Source: Prevotella sp. (lineage in GTDB: Bacteria > Bacteroidota > Bacteroidia > Bacteroidales > Bacteroidaceae). Taken from it: a stretch of 64,000 nucleotides of DNA. The notes below the pieces were generated by a model, which saw only the letters and a program-made list of their open reading frames with translations, was not told the origin of the DNA and searched no databases. The translations under genes were made by a program, and so were the position numbers. Numbering within the stretch: the stretch's first letter is position 1; every line of letters begins with the position of its first letter. Where the stretch lies: contig JAILAA010000153.1 in NCBI GenBank assembly GCA_024681875.1, positions 1 to 64,000 on the forward strand, given 5' to 3'. Positions 1 to 7,553 of the stretch are shown piece by piece.

Positions 1-1
1 G

Positions 2-1828
2 GACTTCCTGGGACTGAAGACGCTGTCGGAGATGAAGGAGGCCTGCGCAGTGATAAAACAGACAAGGGGGATAGACGTCGACTTGGACAACATACCCATA
101 GACGACCCGAAGACGTACGAGCTGTACCAGCAGGGAAGGACGATAGGTACCTTCCAGTTTGAGTCGAACGGTATGCAGAAATACCTCAGGGAGCTGCACC
201 CGACGGTGTTCGAGGACCTGATAGCAATGAACGCCCTGTACCGACCAGGACCTATGGACTACATACCCTCGTTCATAGCCCGCAAGAACGGCAAGGAGGA
301 GATAAAATACGACATACCGTGTATGGAGAAGTACCTGAAGGATACGTACGGCATAACGGTATACCAGGAGCAGGTGATGCTACTGTCCAGACAGCTCGCC
401 GACTTCACACGAGGAGAGAGCGACGCCCTGCGTAAGGCGATGGGTAAGAAGAAGAAGGACATAGTGGACGCTATGAAGCCGAAGTTCATTGAGGGCGGAA
501 AGAAGAACGGACACGACCCGAAGATTCTGGAGAAGATATGGGCCGACTGGGAGAAGTTCGCATCGTACGCCTTCAACAAGTCGCACGCGGCATGCTACTC
601 ATGGGTGGCTTTCCAGACGGCTTACCTCAAGGCTAACTACCCCGCGGAGTTCATGGCCGCCATAATGAGCCGCCGACGCGACCAGATAACGGAGATAACG
701 AAGCTGATGGACGAGTGTAAGGCGATGGGCATAGCCACGCTGGGACCCGACGTCAACGAGTCGTACCAGAAATTCGGTGTGAACAAGAAGGGCGAGATAC
801 GCTTCGGACTGGCTGCCATCAAGGGACTGGGCGACGGTGCTGCGCAAGCTATCATCAACGAACGTGAGAAGAGTGGTCCCTACAAGAGCATCTTCGACTT
901 TGCCCAGCGTGTGCCCTTCACCAACCTCAACCGCAAAGGCTATGAGACCCTGGCGCTGAGTGGTGGCTTCGACAGCTTTGGCATCCGCCGCGAGGTCTTC
1001 TTTGCCGAGAACAAGTCGGCGATGGGCACCAGCCGTCAAGGCGAGCTATTCCTTGATACACTGGTGCGCTACGGTCAGAAATACCAACAGGAGAAAGCCG
1101 AAGCGCAGAACTCTCTCTTCGGTGCTGACGATATTGAGATAGCCACACCATCCATTCCGAAGACCGATGAGCGATGGAGCGACATCGAGCGTCTGAACAA
1201 AGAGCGCGACCTGGTGGGCATCTATCTCTCGGCACATCCGCTGGACGAGTTCAAGATTGTGCTCGATAACCTCTGCAATACCAAATGCTTAGAGCTGGCA
1301 GACATCGACGCCATCAACGGACGCGACGAGGTAGCTCTGGGCGGTATTGTCACTGGCGTACGCTCACGCTTCGACAAGCGTGGACAGCCCTGCGGCTTTG
1401 TCACCATCGAAGACTTCGAAGGTGCTGGCGAGCTGGCACTCTTCGGACAGGAATGGGGCCGGTGGAACGGCATGTTCACCGAGGGTGCCAGTGTCTACAT
1501 AAAGGCTCGGTTGGAAGAGCGATTCCGCGACAGCGACAAAAAACAGCTGCGACTGCAAAGCGTGGAATACCTGCAAGAGGTAAAGGACAAGGCCATCGAC
1601 CGCATCACCATCTCGATGAACAGCGACCTGCTTAACGAGCAGGTTGTAGCCGAACTCAGCGAACTGGTGGCAGAACATCCTGGAAAGACGAAACTCTTCT
1701 TCCAGCTGCGCGACAGCAACGGCCGCCACCATGTGCTGCTGCGATCCAAGAGCCTCTTCGTTGACATCAAGCACCAGCTTCTCGACTACATAGAGCGAAC
1801 TGAGTCACTGGATTATAAAATCAACTGA
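2..1828 (+). CDS. dnaE: DNA polymerase III alpha subunit, 3' part (5' end outside the window)
   Basis: This is the catalytic subunit of the replicative DNA polymerase. The reading frame is already open at base 2 and begins with DFLGLKTLS, which matches the E. coli segment holding the third catalytic aspartate (D555). The two earlier catalytic aspartates and the PHP domain therefore lie upstream of the window. Visible in order are the rest of the palm and fingers (motifs RPGPMDYIPSF, YQEQVM, AMGKKKKD, AFNKSHAACY), a helix-hairpin-helix segment (AIKGLGDGAAQAII), and an OB-fold region (ALGGIVTGVRSRF) before the C-terminus. The protein reads without interruption, but synonymous codon choice changes sharply near position 815: upstream isoleucine is almost always ATA, downstream it is mostly ATC. 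A strong hairpin follows the stop codon. Confidence 0.96.
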   Translation, partial: DFLGLKTLSEMKEACAVIKQTRGIDVDLDNIPIDDPKTYELYQQGRTIGTFQFESNGMQKYLRELHPTVFEDLIAMNALYRPGPMDYIPSFIARKNGKEEIKYDIPCMEKYLKDTYGITVYQEQVMLLSRQLADFTRGESDALRKAMGKKKKDIVDAMKPKFIEGGKKNGHDPKILEKIWADWEKFASYAFNKSHAACYSWVAFQTAYLKANYPAEFMAAIMSRRRDQITEITKLMDECKAMGIATLGPDVNESYQKFGVNKKGEIRFGLAAIKGLGDGAAQAIINEREKSGPYKSIFDFAQRVPFTNLNRKGYETLALSGGFDSFGIRREVFFAENKSAMGTSRQGELFLDTLVRYGQKYQQEKAEAQNSLFGADDIEIATPSIPKTDERWSDIERLNKERDLVGIYLSAHPLDEFKIVLDNLCNTKCLELADIDAINGRDEVALGGIVTGVRSRFDKRGQPCGFVTIEDFEGAGELALFGQEWGRWNGMFTEGASVYIKARLEERFRDSDKKQLRLQSVEYLQEVKDKAIDRITISMNSDLLNEQVVAELSELVAEHPGKTKLFFQLRDSNGRHHVLLRSKSLFVDIKHQLLDYIERTESLDYKIN

Positions 1829-1859
1829 TTCAGAAGAAACGCTATAGGGCGTACAGACC

Positions 1860-1897
1860 AAAGCGGCCTGGATTTTTTCAAATCCAAGCCGCTTTCT
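1860..1897 (+). terminator. Intrinsic terminator after dnaE, probably bidirectional
   Basis: Bases 1860-1875 pair with 1880-1895 (16 bp with one mismatch, TTTC loop). The hairpin starts 32 bp after the dnaE stop and lies between convergent genes, so it may also serve the minus-strand gene ending at 1929. Confidence 0.8.
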
Positions 1898-1928
1898 CAT
1901 ATACGAACTACTCGTTCCGAAAACCGAG

Positions 1929-2471
1929 TTACCTTCTTCCGCGAGGGCCGACGTTTGCAGTTTGACGCCATGTGCCTGCACCGCTGTGAGCTACGTGGCC
2001 ACCGTTGTGATGAGGCGGCTTGTGGCCAATGCGGTCGGCATAGAAGCGGTCGGACATACGGTTATTGCCGCCCCTATAGGATGCATGTGCATTGGGATGA
2101 TGGTTGTAGAAACGGTTGCGGTCGTAGTGTGCATAGATGCCGAAGCGCCAGCCGCCACGATGCCACGTCACAGGACGATAGAAGCGGTCGAGCCGCATGA
2201 ACTTGTCATACTGCCAGGCGCTGAGCACATAGCGCAGATCGGCGTTACGACGAATCCACCACGTGCCGAACACGTCAGCCTGGTTGTTGACACTCAGCAG
2301 GTAGTCGAGGTTAATCTCATACACTGCCTCATACTGAGCTGCCGTCAGCTCCAGCTCGTAGGCCATCTTGTCACTTAGGAACAGGGCCTCGCTCTTGGCC
2401 GTTGTATAGCTCATTGCGTTGGCCGTGACAGCTATCGCCATCATCAGGGCCAGGGTCATCATCTTCTTCAT
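1929..2471 (-). CDS. Small exported protein of unknown function
   Basis: The 180-residue product starts with a clear signal peptide (MKKMMTLALMMAIAVTANA). Near residue 43 is an LTAAQYEAVYEIN segment that resembles the LTxxQ motif of periplasmic Spy/CpxP-like proteins, but this is only a resemblance. The second half is rich in His, Arg, Tyr, Gly and Asn and looks poorly structured. Upstream, on the minus strand, I see no perfect TAnnTTTG box; CAAAGGTC near 2536 is a near match. I do not recognise the family with certainty. It probably acts in the periplasm. Confidence 0.75.
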   Translation of the reverse strand: MKKMMTLALMMAIAVTANAMSYTTAKSEALFLSDKMAYELELTAAQYEAVYEINLDYLLSVNNQADVFGTWWIRRNADLRYVLSAWQYDKFMRLDRFYRPVTWHRGGWRFGIYAHYDRNRFYNHHPNAHASYRGGNNRMSDRFYADRIGHKPPHHNGGHVAHSGAGTWRQTANVGPRGRR

Positions 2472-2660
2472 AATCGTATCTCCTATTCGTTAAAGGGTTA
2501 AACTTTGTGTGACTTTTCTTTCTTTTCACATCGCAAAGGTCGGAAGAAAGCGGGACATACGCAAAGGAATATTCCTAAAGTGCAAAGGTGTTTTCCCTAA
2601 AGATGAATGGGGAAAACACCCGAAAAAGCCCCCCGATAGAAAAGAAATAACTTTTTTTCT
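2472..2660. other. Intergenic region with an 11-bp hairpin and repeated GCAAAGG words
   Basis: This is the gap between two divergently transcribed envelope genes. It has three GCAAAGG words (near 2535, 2561 and 2582) and a perfect 11-bp inverted repeat (2587-2597 with 2610-2620). The 15-mer GTTTTCCCTAAAGAT at 2590-2604 recurs at 21836-21850, upstream of another envelope lipoprotein. The hairpin has no T-run after it, so it is not an obvious terminator. Confidence 0.55.
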
Positions 2661-2691
2661 TTTGCTTTTTGCTTGCTTATTCGTACCTTTG
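2661..2691 (+). promoter_or_regulatory. Bacteroidales-type promoter for the DUF4831 gene
   Basis: TTTG at 2661-2664 and TACCTTTG at 2684-2691 are separated by 19 bp, matching the Bacteroidetes primary sigma-factor consensus. Transcription would start near 2698. This rules out an upstream ATG at 2673 and supports the start at 2751. Confidence 0.8.
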
Positions 2692-2750
2692 TGCCAAGTT
2701 TTTCTCCAAGCAGATACAAGGAGAGACTAAGAAAACGAAAAAACACCAGC

Positions 2751-3860
2751 ATGAGAAAAGAAAATCGTTTCCGAGCAATGGCAGTTGCCACTTTGTCATT
2801 TGTCATCATTCTTTTGTCAGCCGGCCACATGGCGGCACAGACGCAACTCAGCCCATACAGGCCGGGGGTGACACCCGAGGGAGCTGTCTACTTCCTGCCT
2901 AAGACGGCACTCCGCATCAGTGTACTGGTGGAGAAAACCACCTACACTCCAGGCGATTTCTCGCCTTACGCCCAGCGCTACCTGCGCATGGCCGACGTGA
3001 GTCAGGAACCGAAGACAAGTTTCCGTGTGGCCGACATCGTGGTAACACCCTGTCCCATTCCCGACTCGGCAAAGGTCTTTGCCGTGAAGTTCGACGCCCG
3101 CACCGTGGCCTCACGCATGACACTCAGCGAAGACGGACGCCTGCTGGCGATGAACGTAGAGGATGCCGACGACGCCGAAGTGCCTGCATTGTTCGTGCCT
3201 GCGCCGAAGCCAGAGGAGGTGAACCCACGCCAGTTCATGGGCGAGGATATTCTGTCGTGCGGCAGCACAGCAAAGATGGCAGAGATGACGGCGCACGAAA
3301 TCTACGACTTGCGCGAAAACCGCACATTATTAATAAAAGGTCAGGCCGACTTCATGCCGCAGGACGGCCGTCAGATGGAGCTGATGATGAATGAGCTGGA
3401 CCGTCAGGACCGCGCCCTCAGCTCGCTCTTTGTGGGCACCACGCAGCGCGACACCGTGGAGCACGTGCTATGGGTAACGCCGGCCGCTGCCACTCAGGGC
3501 AAGACCGTGCTATTCCGCCTGTCGCAGGTAAAGGGTCTGGTGGAGGCCGACGACCTGTCAGGAAAGCCTTTCTATTATCATATCGAAGACATTACTCAGC
3601 TGCCTGCTCCAGAAGAAAACGGGAAGAAAGCTAAAAGTGCCAAGACGATGGCAGGCATCTATGTGAACGTGCCGGGCCGCCTGCGTTTTATCCTCTATGA
3701 CGGCATTACGCCCATAATAACTGAAGAATACCCTGCCCCGCAGTTCGGGCAGACAATGATGCTCAGCGGCAACCTCTTCAACAAGCGCTATGCCACGCAC
3801 CTTCTGCTTGATCCGCTCACCGGCGCAATGCTCCGCTTAAACGCCGACCAGCCCAAATAA
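2751..3860 (+). CDS. DUF4831 family exported protein
   Basis: From the ATG at 2751 the product is 369 residues, beginning MRKENRFRAM and followed by a hydrophobic signal segment ending near GHMAAQ. An ATG 78 bp upstream in frame lies before the predicted transcription start, so I reject it. The body resembles the Bacteroidales DUF4831 family by overall sequence and length: about 350 residues with the pattern YFLPKTALRI, YAQRYL, and EDIL followed by TAKMAEMTAHEIYDLRENR. The function is unknown; the product is probably periplasmic or surface-associated. Its signal-peptide codons contain a 7-bp-period repeat (2791-2818). The gene ends next to the palindromic array at 3880-3965. Confidence 0.85.
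   Translation: MRKENRFRAMAVATLSFVIILLSAGHMAAQTQLSPYRPGVTPEGAVYFLPKTALRISVLVEKTTYTPGDFSPYAQRYLRMADVSQEPKTSFRVADIVVTPCPIPDSAKVFAVKFDARTVASRMTLSEDGRLLAMNVEDADDAEVPALFVPAPKPEEVNPRQFMGEDILSCGSTAKMAEMTAHEIYDLRENRTLLIKGQADFMPQDGRQMELMMNELDRQDRALSSLFVGTTQRDTVEHVLWVTPAAATQGKTVLFRLSQVKGLVEADDLSGKPFYYHIEDITQLPAPEENGKKAKSAKTMAGIYVNVPGRLRFILYDGITPIITEEYPAPQFGQTMMLSGNLFNKRYATHLLLDPLTGAMLRLNADQPK
2791..2818 (+). repeat. Heptad repeat in signal-peptide codons
   Basis: Four consecutive 7-bp units: CTTTGTC, then ATTTGTC, ATCATTC and TTTTGTC. They encode the hydrophobic TLSFVIILLS core of the signal peptide. Confidence 0.65.
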
Positions 3861-3879
3861 AAAGTCTGATCTGTTATTC

Positions 3880-3965
3880 TATAAATCGCGTCGCAGTCTA
3901 TATAAACCACGACACGATTTATATAAACCACGACGCGGTCTATATAGATCGCGTCGTGGTTTATA
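3880..3965. repeat. 21-bp-period array ending in a 44-bp palindrome
   Basis: Three exact 21-bp periods (3899-3919, 3920-3940, 3941-3961) follow a 19-bp variant at 3880. The core alternates between ACCACGACGCGG and its inverted form CGCGTCGTGGT. Bases 3922-3965 form a palindrome with a single G-T pair. It lies between convergent genes, so it may serve as a two-way terminator. A related copy is at 48760-48793. Confidence 0.85.
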
Positions 3966-3986
3966 AAAAAGAAACCATGTAGTTTC

Positions 3987-4724
3987 TTACATGTTCATGC
4001 CGCCATCAACCTGAATGACTTGGCCGCTGATATAGCTCGACATGTCGCTGGCCAGGAACACGGCGCAGTTGGCGATGTCGTCCACTGTGCCGCCACGGCG
4101 CAGGGGAATCTTCTGACACCACTCTTTGCGCACTTCCTCACTGAGGGCCTGTGTCATGGCGGTATCTATGAATCCGGGGGCAATGGCATTAGCACGGATG
4201 CCCTTCGGGCCCATTTCCTGTCCGATAGACTTGGCCAGTGCAATGAGGCCGGCCTTCGAGGCAGCATAGTTGGCCTGTCCGGCATTGCCATGCACGCCCA
4301 CCACCGATGCCATATTGATGATGGAGCCACCGCGCTGGCGCATCATCACCGGCACACAGGCGTGGATGAAGTTGAAGGCCGACTTCAGGTTGACGGCAAT
4401 GACGGCGTCCCACTGCTGCTCAGTCATGCGCAGCATCAGCCCGTCCTTTGTAATGCCGGCGTTGTTCACCAGGATGTCGATAGCGCCAAACTCTTCCTTT
4501 ACCTGCTTCACCACCTCCTCGGTCTGAGCAAAGTCGGCAGCGTTGCTGGCGTAACTCTTTGCTTTCACGCCCTTGGCGGCAATTTCCTGCTCAGTTTCTT
4601 CATTCACAGCCAAATCGGTGAAAGCAATGTTGCATCCCTCCTCGGCAAACTTCAGTGCGATAGCCTTTCCGATACCGCGTGCTGCACCGGTAATCAGTGC
4701 AGTCTTTCCAGTTAATAGTCCCAT
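3987..4724 (-). CDS. fabG: 3-oxoacyl-[ACP] reductase
   Basis: This NADPH-dependent short-chain dehydrogenase reduces 3-oxoacyl-ACP in type II fatty acid synthesis. The 245-residue length is typical. It has the cofactor motif TGAARGIG at residues 12-19, NNAG at 87-90, and the catalytic Ser140, Tyr153 and Lys157 (YAASK). The C-terminus ISGQVIQVDGGMNM is characteristic of FabG. The gene lies 15 bp downstream of a TetR-family regulator on the same strand, which suggests co-transcription and probably regulation by it. Another SDR activity cannot be excluded, but the match to FabG is very good. Confidence 0.95.
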   Translation of the reverse strand: MGLLTGKTALITGAARGIGKAIALKFAEEGCNIAFTDLAVNEETEQEIAAKGVKAKSYASNAADFAQTEEVVKQVKEEFGAIDILVNNAGITKDGLMLRMTEQQWDAVIAVNLKSAFNFIHACVPVMMRQRGGSIINMASVVGVHGNAGQANYAASKAGLIALAKSIGQEMGPKGIRANAIAPGFIDTAMTQALSEEVRKEWCQKIPLRRGGTVDDIANCAVFLASDMSSYISGQVIQVDGGMNM

Positions 4725-4739
4725 TTTATGATATTGAAA

Positions 4740-5330
4740 TTAAACTTTATGCTTACCCAACGCGCCATAGACGAACTTTGCCACCTGCGGCTTGGTGTCC
4801 TCCTCACGCATACCGTGGGCAATGCGTCCGTAAATGTAAGGAACCTCCAGGCCCTTGATGCAGTAATGGCAGATGTCGGCTACGAGGTTGACGTTCTCGA
4901 TGTCAAACTCGCCAGCTTCCTTACCCTCGGCAAAGACCTTGCGAAACAACTCCACCTCTGCAAGGTCGAAGTGCTTACGCACTTTCTCTACCATCCAGAT
5001 GTTGCGGAAGAATTCAGCTCGCAAGTTTCCATTTCTCACCACCGTCTCACGAATCATACTCAAATGAGTATAGATTAGCTCAATGACCTTTTCTTGCGGA
5101 CTGATCTTGCGCGCAGCCACCTCGTCAAGCTTGTCGCTAAGACGCTCCAACTCCGTCTCGATGACAGCATAGTAGATGTCGTCTTTCGACTTGAAATATG
5201 TATAGAGGGTGCGACGCCCCTTGCCCGAAGCTTGGGCAATATCGTTCATTGTGGTGTTCTCGAGGCCGTTCTTGGCAAAGAGCTGTCGGGCCACGTCCAC
5301 CAACAGCTGGCGGGTCTTGGATATGGACAT
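4740..5330 (-). CDS. TetR/AcrR family transcriptional regulator
   Basis: The 196-residue product begins MSISKTRQLLVDVARQLF. The N-terminal helix-turn-helix reads TTMNDIAQASGKGRRTLYTYFKSKDDIYYAVI, here split as TTMNDIAQASGKG and RRTLYTYFKSKDD. The C-terminal ligand-binding half is helical and divergent. A longer reading to 5375 would begin upstream of the predicted transcription start (box at 5373-5380), so I chose the ATG at 5330. With fabG 15 bp downstream, it may be a lipid-responsive regulator, but the ligand cannot be read from the sequence. Confidence 0.9.
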   Translation of the reverse strand: MSISKTRQLLVDVARQLFAKNGLENTTMNDIAQASGKGRRTLYTYFKSKDDIYYAVIETELERLSDKLDEVAARKISPQEKVIELIYTHLSMIRETVVRNGNLRAEFFRNIWMVEKVRKHFDLAEVELFRKVFAEGKEAGEFDIENVNLVADICHYCIKGLEVPYIYGRIAHGMREEDTKPQVAKFVYGALGKHKV

Positions 5331-5372
5331 GTTGTATTTGGCTACGGAATTGCACATAACCGATAGCGTGTG

Positions 5373-5380
5373 CAAAATTA
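5373..5380 (-). promoter_or_regulatory. -7 box for tetR-fabG
   Basis: On the minus strand this reads TAATTTTG, a match to TAnnTTTG. Transcription would start near 5366 and give a leader of about 36 nt before the TetR ATG. I found no clear -33 TTTG. Confidence 0.55.
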
Positions 5381-5460
5381 CGGTTTTTATTCCAAACAGG
5401 CAAGTTTTTGGAAAGAAAAGTGCAGAAAATGTAATGAAAGATTGTTTTGGCGCAAAAAAG

Positions 5461-5492
5461 TTGCGCTAAGAAGAATATCTTTCGTAACTTTG
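5461..5492 (+). promoter_or_regulatory. Promoter for the helix-hairpin-helix outer-membrane protein
   Basis: TAACTTTG at 5485-5492 with a weak -33 element (GTTGC at 5460-5464) about 20 bp upstream. Transcription would start near 5498, downstream of the ATG at 5447, so that ATG cannot be used by this transcript. Confidence 0.65.
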
Positions 5493-5521
5493 CAACAACA
5501 ACCAATTCCTCATTAACCACA

Positions 5522-7543
5522 GTGACTCGCACTCTCAGATTGATACTGTTCTTTTTGCTGACAGCCACAACCGTGGCGAAAGCGCAGACCTGGCAGCAGG
5601 TGTACGACGAGGTGATGAGCGATGCCGAGAGCTATGCCGACGAGAGCACGGCTCTTGACAGCTACGAACTGCTTGAACAGCTGGCAAGCAACCCTATCAA
5701 CCTGAACAGTGCGACGCGCGATGAATTGGAGCAGATGCCCTTCCTTTCGGCACAGCAAGTAATGGACATTGAGGAATATCTCTACCGCTACGGCCCCATG
5801 CGCTCCCTGGGCGAGCTGCGCATGATACGCTCACTCGACTACCAACAAATCAGACTGCTGCCGTTCTTCGTCTACGTCACAGACGAGTCCGACACACTCT
5901 CCACCTCCTACTCCACCCCACGCGATGTCAAGAACACGCTGTCGGCAACGCTGCGTGTACCCTTCTACCGTCGTGCTGGCGACCGTAACGGCTATCTGGG
6001 CTACCCCCTCCGCCACACGCTACGCTATGAGCTGACGTACGGCAAACATTGGCGCGCAGGACTGGTGGGAGCACAGGATGCCGGTGAGCCGTTCTTTGCC
6101 GACAAGAACAAATGGGGCTATGATGCCTACAGCTACTATGTGCAGCTGCGGCAGATGGGGCGTATAGAGAATCTCGTCGTTGGCAAATTCCGTATCACAA
6201 CGGGCATGGGTCTGGCAATGGGCCAAAGCTTCCAATTAGGCAAGCTGGCGACGCTGCAGAATGGCGGGCGCAGTGTCAGCATCCTGAGGCCACACACCTC
6301 GCGCTCTGAGGCTGACTATCTGCAAGGTGCTGCTGCCACCATCGCATTGCTTCAGGGTAGCAAGCGACTTGCGGACAGGCCAGAGCTGAGCCTTACGGCC
6401 TTTGCCTCCTACCGTCCCGTAGACGCCACGCTAAATGCAGACAGCGCCGCTCAGACCATCATCACCAGCGGATACCACCGTACGCCCACGGAGATGGCGA
6501 AGAAAAACAACACACACATGACCACCGGCGGAGCGCACCTGATGTTCCACCGCGGTGCGCTCCGTCTGGGCGCCACTACAGTCTTCACACGGTTAGACCG
6601 TCCACTGCTGCCACAGCGCCAGACGCTGTATCGCAGTCACTTTGCCCATGGTCAGCACTTCTTCAACACCAGCATTGACTACGCTTATACGCACCACCGC
6701 TTTGCACTCAGCGGTGAGACGGCCACTGACGGACACAAGCATCTGGCTACACTGAACACGGCCAGCCTGCGCGCCACCGACCGACTCACGCTATTGCTCC
6801 TGCAACGTTTCTACAGCTATCGCTACACCACGTTGCATGGACACAGCTTTGGACAGGGCGGCTCGCGCGTACAGAATGAGAGCGGTCTCTACCTCGGTGC
6901 TACCTGGACGCCATTGCGACATCTGCAAATACAGGGCTACGCCGACTACGCCTACCATCCGTGGGCGCAGTACCAAGTATCGGCGGCAGCCAGCGACGTC
7001 GACATGATGTTACAGACCGTCTGGCACCAAAAACACTGGACACTGACGGCACGTCATCAGTCGCGTATGCGTAAGAAAGACGACAAGGGAAAAACAAAGA
7101 CACTGACACATAACGACGACCATCGCGAGCGCCTTTCCGTAGCCTGGCAAAACGGGCCGTGGGCACTAAAGACGCAGGTCGACATGACGCACCACACCGT
7201 TACAAGCACCGAGAGCGGCTGGTTGTTAAGCCAGCAGGCGGTCTTCAGCAAACCATGGCTAAGTATAAGCGCCATGGCCGCCTATTTCGACACCGACTCC
7301 TACCAAAGCCGCATCTATGCCTACGAGCGGCAGCTACAACATGAGATTTCCTTCCCCTCCTATTACGGACAGGGCATACGCCTGGCACTGATGGCCAGCG
7401 CCAACCTGACAGCACAGCTGCGCCTTTCAGCCCGAATTGGCTACACTGACTATCTGGACCGTACCACCATTGGCAGCGGACTACAGCTCATCCCGCACAG
7501 CCACGCCACCGACTTGGACATGCAGCTCCGCTGGAAATTCTGA
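5522..7543 (+). CDS. Outer-membrane beta-barrel protein with N-terminal helix-hairpin-helix motifs
   Basis: From a GTG at 5522 the product is 673 residues, starting VTRTLRLILFFLLTATTVAKAQ, a clean signal peptide. An in-frame ATG at 5447 lies upstream of the promoter and would bury the signal peptide. After cleavage there is a ComEA-like helix-hairpin-helix region (NPINLNSATRDELEQMPFLS, then YGPMRSLGELRMI). The rest consists of alternating hydrophobic strands typical of an outer-membrane barrel, ending in an aromatic residue (QLRWKF). Proteins of this shape are common in Bacteroidetes, but their function is not established. DNA or protein contact at the surface is only a guess. It converges on mutS2 with a 10-bp gap. 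Confidence 0.82.
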   Translation: MTRTLRLILFFLLTATTVAKAQTWQQVYDEVMSDAESYADESTALDSYELLEQLASNPINLNSATRDELEQMPFLSAQQVMDIEEYLYRYGPMRSLGELRMIRSLDYQQIRLLPFFVYVTDESDTLSTSYSTPRDVKNTLSATLRVPFYRRAGDRNGYLGYPLRHTLRYELTYGKHWRAGLVGAQDAGEPFFADKNKWGYDAYSYYVQLRQMGRIENLVVGKFRITTGMGLAMGQSFQLGKLATLQNGGRSVSILRPHTSRSEADYLQGAAATIALLQGSKRLADRPELSLTAFASYRPVDATLNADSAAQTIITSGYHRTPTEMAKKNNTHMTTGGAHLMFHRGALRLGATTVFTRLDRPLLPQRQTLYRSHFAHGQHFFNTSIDYAYTHHRFALSGETATDGHKHLATLNTASLRATDRLTLLLLQRFYSYRYTTLHGHSFGQGGSRVQNESGLYLGATWTPLRHLQIQGYADYAYHPWAQYQVSAAASDVDMMLQTVWHQKHWTLTARHQSRMRKKDDKGKTKTLTHNDDHRERLSVAWQNGPWALKTQVDMTHHTVTSTESGWLLSQQAVFSKPWLSISAMAAYFDTDSYQSRIYAYERQLQHEISFPSYYGQGIRLALMASANLTAQLRLSARIGYTDYLDRTTIGSGLQLIPHSHATDLDMQLRWKF

Positions 7544-7553
7544 ATAACAAACC

